From positions 471,180 through 535,179 of the forward strand of contig NW_006763302.1 in the NCBI RefSeq assembly GCF_000218685.1: a stretch of 64,000 nucleotides of DNA, read 5' to 3'. The stretch comes from Serpula lacrymans var. lacrymans S7.9. Its lineage: Eukaryota > Basidiomycota > Agaricomycetes > Boletales > Serpulaceae. The translations under genes were made by a program, and so were the position numbers. A model generated the notes under the pieces. That model was not told the origin of the DNA and did no database searches. It worked only from the letters and a program-made list of their open reading frames with translations. Shown here piece after piece: positions 1 through 11,398 of this stretch (positions are counted from its first letter, which is position 1; each line of letters opens with the position of its first letter).

Positions 1-2627
1 CCGATGACAACGTCGTGGACTTCGGACTCAAGATCTTCCAAGATGGGAATCACCGGGTCGGCTGGTGCAGAAAGATCTCTCCCATTTTGAATAGAAAGAG
101 CTTCTTGTTTAAACCTGTCACTAGCTGAAGAAGTGTGTGCAGTGAGCATCAGAGATAAGGTATCTAAAGTTGGAACGCTTACTCTCGATCAAGGCATGGT
201 AACGCTGCCAATCGCCGTATGTCACATCGTCGAGCCACGCGTAATCTAGACCCAGATCAACTTGTCCCCTCTCAGCTATATCCTTGACAATTGCAGCAAC
301 TTGTTCCACCTGGAAATCAGCGCGGTCAATATCTTCAATACAAATGCAAAAACTAACGCATGCACCTGTTGTGTCTCTGAGTCAAGAATAGCACCATACC
401 ACCCGTTCACGACGCCCTCGGTCTCCTTCAACCTCTCGCCAAACTTGATGTCTACCTTATCAACTACGCGTTCCCAAAGGGCCACCTTCTCCTCGCGCTT
501 TCTACCTTCTGAGTTCAGATTCTTGAGGTACACCTCTGCACCTCGAAGATACTTCTCCGCATCTGCTACAAGTCCGTCCACCGATGTTCTGATTTCTTGA
601 GATGATTTCAGTTCCGCGGCAGCCTCTTTCCTGATACTTGCAAAGCGGTCCACTAGCTGTACTTTACCAGACTTGATCTCAGATGCAATCTGTTCCCACT
701 GCGTGCGGGCTCTATGTCGCCGTTCCTAGCAATCTCCTCCACTTTCAAGCGGGAGCCTTTCGGCTTTCTCTCCTCAGTCTCCACTGGAGTGAGGGGCGCT
801 GGCCCGGCTCGGAAGATTCTTGGAAATCAGGCTCTTCAAGGCCAAGTTCCGCATAGAAAGCATCCAGGTCAATGTCGTCGTCATCACTACGACCAGAACC
901 CGTCAGAATGGGCTGAGCACCGTGGGTTGGCACAACGGAAGAAGCCGCAGTAGGGATAGAGGATGGGGTTGGGTGGAGAGACTCGGATATCACAGATGAT
1001 GCGCTCTCCAGAATTTCGATGGAAATAGGTACTCCGCCCGACGGCTCAAGCAGCGAGGAAGCAGAAGCAATAGATGAGCTAAGGTCCCCAGAGAGAGAAG
1101 AGATAGCTGGAGGGACCACCGATGCAGATTGAACCGACTCAGAAAATGGGGGGGAAGTCGCTTCCGCTTCCGAAGAAAGTGTAGAAGTGGGGAGATCTGC
1201 GGAAAAGATCGTGGGTTCTGCGGCTTCTGTGGGATGAATAGCTTCATAAACGTTATCAGCATCCTTAGAACTAACTACGGTCTCGTTGGGGCTGTCAGAT
1301 GATGTGGATGGGCTAGGCACTTCGGTAGGTGCCGCTGAAAAGTGTGTGGATTCGGCGATAGATGTGACATCCTCTGATACCAGGGAAGGAGGCGATGAAT
1401 CAGTCTTTGAAGGAAAAGATGATTCCGGTTTCCTGTTGCTGAGCTCCTTGACCTTCTCCCATATCTTTGCTACGTGAGGGTCAACGAATTTCTGACGCTG
1501 CTCCTGCAAAAACAACAGGAACTGCTGGACAGCTGAACCAATCTGGCGACCAAGGGGGATGGCGTAAGGTCTAGCTGCCTGATAACCGGCGTGGGTTTTC
1601 GAAACGGCGAGAACAACGTAAGGCTGAGCCTTATGTGTCCATCGCTGAATGTTGTACGCGGCAAGCCTGGCGTGAGGCACAACGCGCTGCTCATAGGTTT
1701 GTTGAACGCGAGCACGGTAAGGGTCGATTTGAGTCTGTAAGGCTTCAATCCTTGGCACTACATATTTCTCCAATTGAGGTAAAACGTGTTTATTCCATTG
1801 TGGTATAACGCGTTTTTTCCACTGAGGAACTACGCGAGCATTCCACTCGGATTGCGTGCGTAGTAGGATGGGCGTTGTGACGCTGACCGCTTGGTGGACG
1901 TAAGGCGTTGCACGGTCGACATACGGAGCAATGGAGGGGTGGGCAAAAGCGGCCTGTATGGGAGGAAGAACGTATGGTTCCAAGACCAGACGCCTGTATA
2001 GATGTAAACCGCGACAGACAGGCGACTGCAGATCTGTGTCTTGAGGACAAACAGCGAGAGTGTAGATGGTAAGAGAGAGCGTTATTAGTTTTATGAGGAA
2101 GTCTAAGAATGCCTGAAAGTTGCTTTTGCGAGACTTCTTGAAACGACTATATTGAGCTATGAATCCCACAAATGACAAAAATTTTCGTCACCTTTGCAGC
2201 TTTCTTAGATTTATCCTTCTTTTTGGATTTCTTATTTGATGAATCATTCTGTAAAGTGCGATGAGTTCAAGTTGATATGAGTAACGGGGGTGGGGGAATG
2301 AAAGAACATATGCAGCATTTGTGGCATCGACAGCTCATCAACGCTCGCAAACAAAGAAGTGATCGAACACGCCAAGACACGTTGGGAAGGTGCAAGGCTC
2401 GCAAAGCTTCAGAATGGGTCTAGGCTACTCACAAAGTCATGTCCTGGGAATTGGAGCCCATTATTGGCTCCAGCTAGCGCTGCTCGTTGCTGCGAGATAG
2501 GACTTGATGGAGGGAGGTTTATAGTATCTGGTTCGACATGTGAGGCTCCTGACCTGGGAAGGGCTTGTGAGGAAGCCGTTCTTGATGCAGGTGCAGGGAC
2601 CAGTGGAGTCCTGCGTGTTACGACCAT
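1..2627 (-). CDS. Membrane-anchored protein with VPQW-type octad repeats, 3' end beyond the window
   Basis: Exons read on the minus strand: 2433-2627, 2192-2248, 366-2112 (with reading-frame problems), 183-309 and <1-124. Exon 1 starts MVVTRRTP and ends at a strong GTGAGT donor. A hydrophobic stretch (LIKLITLSLTIYTLAV) follows about 90 residues in and looks like a membrane anchor. Then come near-repeats of eight residues of the form V-[VIL]-P-Q-[WL]-x-K, a Ser/Pro/Thr-rich middle, an acidic DDDDIDLDAF motif and a Lys/Glu-rich, probably helical C-terminal half (EEKVALWERVV, GLDYAWLDDVTY). From memory, relatives occur in many Agaricomycetes, sometimes under the misleading label transcription factor hoxa13; I see no homeodomain. 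Function unknown. The long exon loses frame near 795-815 and again near 720-730, each time as if one base were missing. A 73-nt intron with a weak GTGGAG donor could partly explain this. Confidence 0.7.
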
Positions 2628-2965
2628 GGTCGTAATGAAATATTGAGAATGTTTTTAAAGGCTTGTAGAGACAAGATTGTATATCGTCAGAAATGAAAGA
2701 CCAGCGTTCGATAGCGTTATACGAAAATCAGCATGGAATTAAAACCAGCAGTCAAAGTTTATGTTTCTGTTGCGTTGGAGCCACACTGACGCGCCAGCGG
2801 TATTTGGCCATGTTTACCTGTAACCCCGTTACGTAATCACGATAAGCAGCTACTACCGCTTCGCAGAATTCCGAGTCGTGGGCCATCCTCAACTCTGACC
2901 ACTCATTGTGCTTAGAACTGTTGGTCTCAAGTCTCGCTGCACGGTAAAGTGAAACTTTTCCATAC
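2628..2965. promoter_or_regulatory. Divergent intergenic region between the VPQW-repeat gene and the Ser-rich gene
   Basis: This 338-bp stretch separates two start codons on opposite strands, so it should hold both promoters. I see no clear TATA box or repeated motif. A minus-strand open frame at 2752-2991 crosses it but resembles nothing I know and overlaps the neighbouring start. Confidence 0.4.
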
Positions 2966-5223
2966 ATGCTAATAAACGGTCGAGATCGCAAGCCCGTCAG
3001 GGTTACTTATGCCCATAAACGCGGACGTGCTCTGGTTTTCGACCAGCTACCTTCATCGTCGTTGGAAAATCTCGATCCAGATATCAGCGATGTACCCAGG
3101 CGCGAAATGTCGCGCAGAATGTTAAAAAGGTCGCGTCGCGCTGCATTGGCTGAGCAAGTCCAAGACGGCACAGGGGATCCGAAGAAACACCAAGACAGGC
3201 TAGCAAAAAGAAGCAAGCATTCAGACACCAACATTATTGTCACGGAGGCAAATATCATAACGCACGATGTAGATTTTTCCCAATTTCAGACGCCCTTCCA
3301 ATCTGCAGAATATGTGCACCCATCGGCGGTCACCAAAGCACTTGTTCCTGAGCAACTGTCTCCTGTTCCAGTAGCGAGGAAGATAATATCAAGAACAAGC
3401 TCTAGGAATCTCAAAGAGAACAGCCGGATGTCCCCATACCCTCTGGCATCTCCTTTTCATAGTCGCCCAGGATCACTCACGTCTTCTCCTAAAACTCGAG
3501 GAAAAGAGTCGAGAGCATCTCGCCATCCTCTGTTCATGAAGTCACGTACCCTATCCAGTGCATCCGTTGGAAAAGTCACGAACAACCAGTGGAAAGAAAC
3601 TTCAGTTTCTCTGGGACCTAGTATGAAAAATTCTCCTGCTAAAAATTCTCTGCACCGTCGCCATCCCTCTGGCCCAACACCCTCATATATGCTGCGCTAC
3701 GTTAGCCAAATGGAATGGATGGCACCTCCAAAGGCATTATCTCGCCCGAAAATTGCTCGTAGAGAATCTGCTGGTGCCTTCCCTGATTTGCCCTATGACT
3801 CTTCATTTTTCAGTGATGGCCCTCAATTCTACTCCACTCCTCACGCTCAACGCAAAGTTTCGGAAGGTAGCCGGGTCGGAAAACCTGAACCGCAGACACC
3901 GCTCAATACTCCCGAATCTTACTCTCGAACCGAAGCCGTCTCACCAAGTGGTATAAATGACGTCGAAATGATTGATGCCAGTGAGGAGCACGGTCGCAAG
4001 GTCTTGCACATTCAGGGGAATAGCATCATCTCATCTTCCGGTGATTTTACTTTGGGAGGCGCCCCAGCTACAGTGGATGCTTCTTCGATCGAATTCGAGA
4101 CTGAATCGAACACCATACATTATTCGAATGGAGGAGCTGATGCACCCAACGTGACAAATATTCTACCCATCAACGACTCCGCTAGCGGACAAGCTCTGAG
4201 ATCGAATATCCTCGAGAAGGATTCCGTGGATGGGAATACTGTTCCTTTTCCGCCCAGTTCACCCTTCTCTGCCGTGTCCACAAGAAAAAACACATTTACT
4301 TCTAAAGTGGATCATGAATGTGCTGTGCCTACTCCACCTCCGTCCCCACCCCGCCTAGAACCTTCTATTACTGCTAGCCCCGCGAGCTCGTTGGTACAAG
4401 ACATGTTATCATCCTTGGATCTCGGTGGTAGGTTTTTACTATCGTATTCACACCTGATAGCGCTGTACAGTACAGCTCGTCTCTTGTTTGTATTTCTTGT
4501 GCCATCTTCTTCTCAGATTGATCTTTCGTGGCTACTGGCAGCGGGGATATTACCGCTATTTTGGAGCTTCACCAAGTCGCGTTTACAAGTTGAATTTATT
4601 CATTCTGAATCCCAGATACGAATGGAGGTACGGAATCCAACGAAGAACATTTGCACAGCTTAGGCCATCGTGATGCGCGCTCCACAAACATGCTTTCTAC
4701 ATGTTCTCTTCCTCTTCAGAGCCCGGTCGATATCGAGATGAAAGATTCTCAGGCTCGAAACAAGAAAGGAAAGCAACCTAGAAGGCGGAGCCGAGCTGGA
4801 ACGATTCGCGCGTCTGACTATATGCATACTTCAACTGCCCCTATCGTTACGACACTTGTCTCCACAATCAACGGACCTGGCGGATCTCTTCCAGGCGCTC
4901 GTCGCACACGCTCTGGCACTGTTGTCGGGCCGACATCTTCGCTAGCCATGGGCCCTGCACATCCTGTAAAAGGGGCCGTTACAGTTGTTGCATCAAAGTC
5001 AATCAAGGAGCGACCTGGATTAACGCCCAGGACGGAAGATGATTCAGACGACGAATTGATGCTGCTCAGGTCTCCTTGGGATGCAGATGACTTTGAATAC
5101 CTTGGCATAAACGTCCATGCAGTGGATGCTGATGAGTCAGACGATGAACTACTGCTCACCTCGGCATGGAAAGACGAAAATTGGCCCATGCTAAAGCGCC
5201 CAACCAGGGCGAAGAGGGTTTGA
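2966..5223 (+). CDS. Ser/Pro-rich protein of unknown function
   Basis: Model: exons 2966-4427, 4542-4627 and 4720-5223, 683 residues. The long first exon is a single open frame. It starts MLINGRDRKPVRVTY and carries basic patches (SRRMLKRSRRAALAEQ) and many SP/TP sites (SPYPLASPFHSRP, TPPPSPPRLEP), which suggests a phosphorylated nuclear or cytoskeletal protein. The C-terminal exon has a basic segment (KKGKQPRRRSRAGTIRASD), an RRTRSGTVVGP motif and two acidic blocks (EDDSDDELMLL, DESDDELLL). No catalytic domain or membrane segment is visible. The middle exon is the least certain: it needs an acceptor at 4541, and other readings put stops there. The gene is divergent from the VPQW-repeat gene. 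I do not recognise the family; the RKPVRVTY start recalls other basidiomycete nuclear proteins, but that is only an impression. Confidence 0.65.
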
Positions 5224-6030
5224 CGACTCTCAATTTGTGTGTCAAATTTTTGCAGGTACCAATGCGAATTACACTGATACCGATTTTCACCAGCACAGCT
5301 TGCCTGTTGCCCTCGCGATGTCATCGGATAATTTGTTACAATACTTTCTAGGGCGAACTCTGTATTCAGTACACCATTCTGCATCATTTCTGTTCCCGTT
5401 GTTACTTGGAAAAACTCTCCTGCGCGGTGTTATTATCGGACATCTCGCATTTCTGGTTCCTTTTCGGTCCTAATCGTCTCTATAGATTATACGATTCACG
5501 TATCTGTATTGCATCGCTTTCTCTCTCCCCCATATCGTCATTCGCTTTTTTTTTGTTACACAGGATTCTCCTGTAGGATGTAGCACCACCCGTTGCAGGT
5601 CTGTTTCAGCTCATTCCATTCTTGTACCACATCTTTCCCTCTGCTTCTGTTGTCCTCTAAAATTTTGTCTCTTGCCGCATCAAATTGTATCATCTCGGAT
5701 TAAATGCTGTAGCCCTTGAACCAAATATCGAAATTACGTTGACTTTTTTTATTGAAACTATGAGTTGGATTTAATCTTATAATTCTTGACAATATTCTAT
5801 TGCTATAAGGCTATGGAGATGTCAGAGGACGCTGATACGGCTACACAGTACAAAATAGGGTATCGACGGTCGGTGCAATACAGCAGTGAGTAACAGCAAA
5901 CCCTCGAGAAAAATATATATATGCATCCGTAAACCAAAACCCAAGTAAACCCAAGGAAGGGCGAGAAGCCCGTGCCGTAGGGTTCCGCACGTAAAAACCC
6001 TGCTCCGAGCAAGTCGATGCGATTGCATCC
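5224..6030. other. Intergenic region between convergent 3' ends
   Basis: About 800 bp between the Ser-rich gene and the Smr gene. It is T-rich, with a run of nine T near 5547, as expected for 3' flanking DNA. Short open frames on both strands show no recognisable protein. Confidence 0.5.
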
Positions 6031-8196
6031 CTAGAATCCAGGTCTTCGTCCGCGGACAACCAAGCCACCGTCCCATACGCCGACATGCCATCCCTCTTGA
6101 GCAAGCGCGCTCTTCACAGCTGGTTTAAGGACGCTTGTCTTATTCGCGGAGTGTGTCCCACGCCCCGTTATAATTCTCAGTGGCTTTACTGTAGGCGAAA
6201 TCATGAACGTCATGTAAACAAGTATGGATGATAAACAACCCTGCGTACCGGGTGAAGCCCCTTCCCGCTCAAGAATTTCTTTGGCTATGACGACAGCTTC
6301 TGCAACACAAGTTCCGTGGAGATCTATGGTATTACGGTCCGTTGCCATAGATCTGTAGACAGAATGAGTATTTGCGATTGAAAGGCCTAATGGACATACC
6401 TCTTGGACTCAACCATCATTCTGGCTTCATCCAATGCTTCCCGTCTCGCCAATTCCTGGAACTCACGAGCCTAATAATACAGGATAGGTTTAAGCTCCTG
6501 ACAAAAACTTTGAAAGACGCATTACCCGTTCCGCAAAGTACAAAGCGACTTCTCCTCCCCTCGACTTGGAGTTGCCTTGGCTCCAAGCTTTCGAAGCCTC
6601 TCTCAGGAGCTCATCCCGCTTCTTCAAACTATCCGCCATTCTTCTCTTAAAGTCTTGCCGACGCCGGTCGTTATCCTTACCGTTGTGTCGCAATTTTCCA
6701 TTGACCAAGACACGGTCATTGCTGTATGCAGGTATGTGGTCTGCTAGGGGATGTACACCGTTGTTGGGTGGTTTCTTCGGAGGGATTGACTGCCACTCGA
6801 ATGGGTTTTGTTTGGGCGATGTTGGGGACGTTAGTGACAACTTCCGTTTGGAAGTAGGGGGTGGATGAACAGATGGCGGCCCCGTCGATAGTTTTGAGAG
6901 GGCGCCATTCGTTCGTGGAGATGCAGGGGAAACGGCCTGAGATACCAGAGGTACAAACCAAGCGGAAGATTCACTGACGGAAGAAGATGTCGCAGACGGA
7001 GGGAGTTGATGGTAGACCCCCATTCCAAGGTAACCTGAGTCAAAATCGGTGTCAAGTTCATGTAGTAACCAGACAATGTCAATAGCATCGTCACCACGGC
7101 CGCGACACGCGTTTAGGGCTAATCTAGCATCTGATAATACCATCGACCGTTGTTCATTGTCAAGTGTGTCATAAGCAGGAGAGGAGCGTAGGATGTCAAG
7201 CATGGTGAAAAATACGGTGGTTCCCTCACTGGGCGAGGAAGGCCCACTGGACTCGGCAATCTTGGTTAGTGCTGCACGAAGGGCTTTGGCGGGTGAAGAG
7301 TGCTCCGGCGAATGAAAGTAAGACTGGAAGAAAGATGCCGTGCTTGGGGGGAGGAGTGTGGCGAGGTGGGATGACAAGGAAGACAGCTGAGTCCATGGAT
7401 CAGGGGGAGGCGCTGATGCGATAGAATTGCCGTTAAGACCATTGGAAGGGGTTCCTCGAATATGCTGCTTCTGTCGTATATCCACAAGAGTTACGGTCTT
7501 GCCTCGAACATTCTTTCGTTTTCCTGCCTTGCCATTTGTAGGAGATTTCTTCTTAGACTCTACTGTTTTCCATAGAAAATCCGTTCCAGCAAGCGGAAAT
7601 CCAGGCTCATCCGCATCCAGCGCATCGAGACCCCTCTCCTCGAGCTCCCGCAGGTATTCGCTCGTCAGAATGTTTTCCACCACAGATTCCATATTGATTT
7701 CGTCTGCGTATCCGTACTCTGCTTCACTCAGCGCATTTCTGAGCCTTCCTATGGAGACATGCGGCAGTGCAGCCTGCAAAAAACCAAGGGGGGTACTGAA
7801 AGACTGGTGTGAAAAGACCGAGGACTCTGATGCGGTTGAGTTCGTCGTGGTATCGCCGGTGAAGAAGTCTGGTGTGCTGCATGATTCCTCGGTCGTGGTA
7901 TAGTGAGAAGACAGACGAACTGCCTCGAGCTCTTCACTGAGTTCCAGCTCGACCTGTTCTGCCTGGCTAGCCAGTTCTTTCAATGTGGCGCGGAGTGAGG
8001 CAATTTCTGAGGACGAGGGCATCTGTGCACCTCCAGCCCCATCTCTTTCCACTTCTGCGATAAGGGCTGCCAAAAGGGAAGTATCCAATGGGGGGCAGAA
8101 TTCCGCCTAGCCCATGGTATATGCCTGCCAATGAGTGCACATATAGAATCGATGGGGTCCAACTCGCACCTGTAAAGTCTCGAAAAGAGATGCCAT
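6031..8196 (-). CDS. Smr-domain endonuclease, Cue2/N4BP2-like (CUE-like, DUF1771, Smr)
   Basis: Exons 8170-8196, 6526-8106, 6400-6470 and 6031-6352; 666 residues. The first exon encodes only MASLFETLQ, joined in frame to AEFCPPLDTSLLAALIAE. Order of parts: N-terminal helical segment; a CUE-like region around residues 110-160 (FLQAALPHVSIGRLRNALSE); a low-complexity linker; DUF1771 (RRRQDFKRRMADSLKKRDEL) running across exons 2-3; and a C-terminal Smr domain with IDLHG and TGRGTHS. Yeast Cue2 has the same arrangement and cleaves mRNA at stalled, collided ribosomes in no-go decay; DxH in DLHG and the TGxGxHS loop are the family's active-site motifs. A similar cytosolic role is inferred. The Smr domain looks intact. 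The gene shares a short 5' region with the DUF2015 gene. Confidence 0.88.
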
Positions 8197-8533
8197 CGGT
8201 TATCTGCAGCTCTTCTAACAAAGTGTACAAAGTAAGATAAAAGATAATGGATAATACTTGTGCGTGTGTGTGGAGAAGGCGTGTAGAGAATACTGTATAG
8301 TAAAAACCGAGGCTGACGCTTTGGAATAAGCTGAATTGACGCGCTAAGCGTGGTTCGATCGCGCGACACTGACGCACTAAGTGCATCACGTGAGAATACG
8401 TCACGGGGTCGCTCTTACCTAATGCACTGCTGCGGGCCCTCTCCCTTCACGACAGCGAAGTAGGCAAACGAAAAGTCCACTCGTCTGAGCTTCGAATTTC
8501 GAGATAACCTCCCTCAAATACCGACCAGCAACG
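8197..8533. promoter_or_regulatory. Divergent promoter region, Smr gene / DUF2015 gene
   Basis: A 337-bp region between two divergent start codons. It is GC-moderate and has no obvious TATA box. It probably carries both promoters and both 5' leaders. Confidence 0.4.
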
Positions 8534-9112
8534 ATGTTCTTTTATCTCTCCCTTTTAGCCTTCTTAGCATTACTGGTAATGCGTGAGTGTTCCATTCGCT
8601 GTCGTCCAGTGGTGTTTCCTGCTAAATCGTCGTGCTAGTTGTGTTCCATTACCGCGCTACCATAATACCTCATGTTCCCAGTAAAGTGAGGTCCCTCTTC
8701 CCCAGTCTGAACCATTACGCCCCACTATCGACATTCTCGAGCCAAGCTGATGCAGGCCTGTCGTCCAATATGTTCGATATCGAGGCTAATATTCACGACG
8801 GGGACTCACGAGCAGGGTTGGACGAGCGTGGTACTCAGGAGGTGATGGAGATCATGCGGAGAGAACGAGTGACGTGAGTCCCTTTTTTTTTTTTGCGATG
8901 GTTTGAGAGATGCTATGGACTGTATTCACGAAATGTCGCTAGGTTCGATCAAGCAAGGTTGATACGGCATAACCAGATTCTTGCCCGCAATGGCATTGAT
9001 CCTACTGGTACGTCCTCTCATCTCCAATATGGGTGGTTGATAGTGAGACAACGTTCACATATGAATAATTCCAGGTATGCCGCTCGATTCCAAGGCCGTC
9101 ACTCGTCTATGA
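8534..9112 (+). CDS. Small membrane protein of the DUF2015/UPF0357 family
   Basis: Exons 8534-8582, 8639-8873, 8943-9007 and 9075-9112; 128 residues. The protein opens with a hydrophobic segment (MFFYLSLLAFLALLVM), probably an uncleaved membrane anchor. A conserved cytosolic tail follows, containing GLSSNMFDIEANI, GDSRAGLDERGT, VMEIMRRERV, FDQARLIRHNQILARNGIDP and a final GMPLDSKAVTRL. The length and these motifs fit the fungal UPF0357 family (yeast YCL012C type), whose function is not known to me. All four exons join in frame with canonical GT-AG borders. None of the motifs suggests an enzyme. Confidence 0.85.
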
Positions 9113-9528
9113 TCTCAGTTTTTCTTTCAATGTATCGGTGCTGGATTTCGCCTCTCTCATTCCTTTCTTTGTTTTGGTAATCAATCGGACTTAAACTCAC
9201 TCATGGAAGGTCATGCTTCCCCATGTCATTACTACTACCTGTATCCATTGTGGAAATATAGCTCTTTTAAAGAGTAACTCTCTACCCTGATGTGAAAGTC
9301 CTGCGAGCGGCGTGCGGACGGCAACGAGATACACGAAACACCGGGAGGCAGTGTGTGTATCGCCTTTAGAACAGGCACCATAGCAAGCGTTGCACTGCCT
9401 ACGGAACGACACGTGAAGCCTGAAGGAATAAAGATCAGAGCGATCAGACGACCTTTGAACGTTCCTGCAGCTTTATCAAGTGGCCGGAGAGGCGATCACA
9501 ACAGGGCTAGGCACTTTCAGCCGAGTTT
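9113..9528. other. Intergenic region between convergent genes
   Basis: 416 bp between the DUF2015 stop codon and the KAT14-like stop codon. Short open frames on both strands resemble nothing. Probably two 3' untranslated regions. Confidence 0.5.
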
Positions 9529-11117
9529 TCACCGTCGTAATCGCAGCCTGAGCGCGTTCTTTGACATTCGCGATTGGGGGTCAAGATAGTCCTCATAGAA
9601 TCCAGCTACGAACTCTTCAGCTTTGAACCCGAAGCGATTGTACAGTAACTGATGTGGAAGAACTATGCATTAGTGGAGAGGGGCGGTGGGGAGTAAGGTG
9701 ACCAGGGGCATGACTTACCACTGCGGGATTGCTGGCAGATACATGAAGAGTGATGTCCTTGTTTGGATTGAGTGATATCAGATGGTACAACATTGTCCTT
9801 TAGGGAATTGATGAAAAAATGAGAAGGCGGCGTGAACAAAGACCGTAGCGGAAGTGTGACCTACGTTGCTATTTGTGAATTATCCCACCCTGCTCTAACA
9901 GATAGGTACGTGATGTATGTTTCTTGGGGAGAGCTCAGCAAGGCTGCTCCGACGACGAGATTTTTATATGCTGCGACAACCGTACACCGTTCTGGGGAAT
10001 GTTGAAAGGAATCGCTCACTACGTTGCAAGTTGGGAATAAGGAATATCAGGAGTGATTTCAGGCGACATACCGTCAACGCCTTCCCAGAATGACCTTCTC
10101 AACAGATCATGGACTTGCTCGAGGTGCGAGCGCTGGAGCGAGCTGTATGTTATTGGCGCTAAATCTTCTTCTGGCTGCTCTCGTTCTGGGCTGAGTTGAT
10201 GAAGGTCAGAGAGTGGTTGACACATCATTAAAAAAACCAAGGCAAAACAGCTTACTGTGCAAGCGAGAAGTGGTCGCGGATGTCAGTCATGAGATTCATC
10301 CACGGTGACTGCGTTTCCCAGTCGACGGCGAGAAGACCAGGCTGTTTCGGTTTTCGATGACCACAGAGTCTGGATAAAAAAGAGCGGTCGTATCGTGTGG
10401 TACGGATGGAATATAGAGCGCTGAGAACCGCGTCATTCACGGCTGGCTCTGGCTTTACAGGAGTAAGCGGAACGAGAGGACCGGTGGTGGAGTCCTTCCG
10501 GGGATCAGGCACACCTGCTATGCGTCTTTCCTATTCAGAGTAGCACTTTTAGCTAAGAAGAGGTGTGAGGCGGGAGACATGAGCGTACGCGGTGTACTTT
10601 GAGTTTTCGGAGAGCGATGGGCTGGGTGGGTAATATGGGGTGTGCAGGTAGAGATTTCTGCACATGTTCGATGAGTGCTGAGACTTCGTATCGTGACAGA
10701 GGGCGGAGTAGTTCACCCTATACCCCAGATAAGAATGAGCGGGATGACTTGCGGAAGATTGAAGACTCACGGGTGGACTGAGCTCGCTTTCCTGGTCCTG
10801 GAGATGATCACGCACTTCGAGGCAATCGGCTAGGAAAGCGTCGAATGTTTCCTCAAAGGCAGGCTGGGGCTCATCCGGATAGTGCTCTGGAGTGCTATTG
10901 GCATGGCAGAAAAAGTCTATGATTGGGCTGAGCGCCACTGAAGAGGCTCTCGTCTCAGACTTGACTCTCGCCCGCTTGGTGATTATTTTTCTACGTTTCT
11001 TTGTTCGCTGTACTATGGTGAGTGACATTTGCTGCAATGCATAGCAAATAAACGTACGCCGTCGTATGCATCGCCTTCTTCGTCGTCTGGGTCCCATTCG
11101 TCGTCCAAAGTGTTCAT
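9529..11117 (-). CDS. GNAT-family acetyltransferase, KAT14/CSRP2BP-like
   Basis: Exons 11058-11117, 10771-11007, 10598-10717, 10256-10530, 10072-10190, 9865-10018, 9719-9797 and 9529-9648; 387 residues. The N-terminus is acidic (MNTLDDEWDPDDEEGD) followed by a basic RTKKRRKIITKRARVK stretch, a likely nuclear signal. The last 150 residues form a GNAT fold: YSSLQRSHLEQVHDLLRRSF opens it, then VVAAYKNLVVGAALL, ETYITYLSVRAGWDNSQIA (acetyl-CoA loop region), TLHVSASNPAVLLYNRFGF and FYEDYL. The string of motifs resembles animal KAT14, a subunit of the ATAC histone acetyltransferase complex. That homology is from memory, and whether this fungal protein acts on histones is inference. The acceptor at 10019 was chosen because it yields DVSDSFQHSPERCTVV, which matches the family better than the alternative. 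Confidence 0.85.
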
Positions 11118-11398
11118 GATGAGTCTCGGCCTGTACTAGTAAACGATCGGAGAAGGGTGGTCCAGATGGGGACAGGTATGTGTCATCTATTCCCACGCAC
11201 ATTTTACGAGGAATGCGTCGAAGGTGAATTCAGACTGGATGGCCTCGAGGCATAAGAACGCTTGTGACTGATTTTACTTATCTACAGCCTTGCTGCTTAT
11301 TTCTTGGATAAAGTCTGTCTGCATATTCACTGCAATCCTCATATAACGATTTTACTGTGATGCCGTTTCCCTTTACATTCAGCCTGTCTGTTCCAGGC

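Noticed and set aside
2181..2200. Homopolymer frameshift at the N-terminus of the VPQW-repeat gene
   Set aside because: A 79-nt GT-AG intron (2113-2191) joins the exons in frame, so no error is needed.
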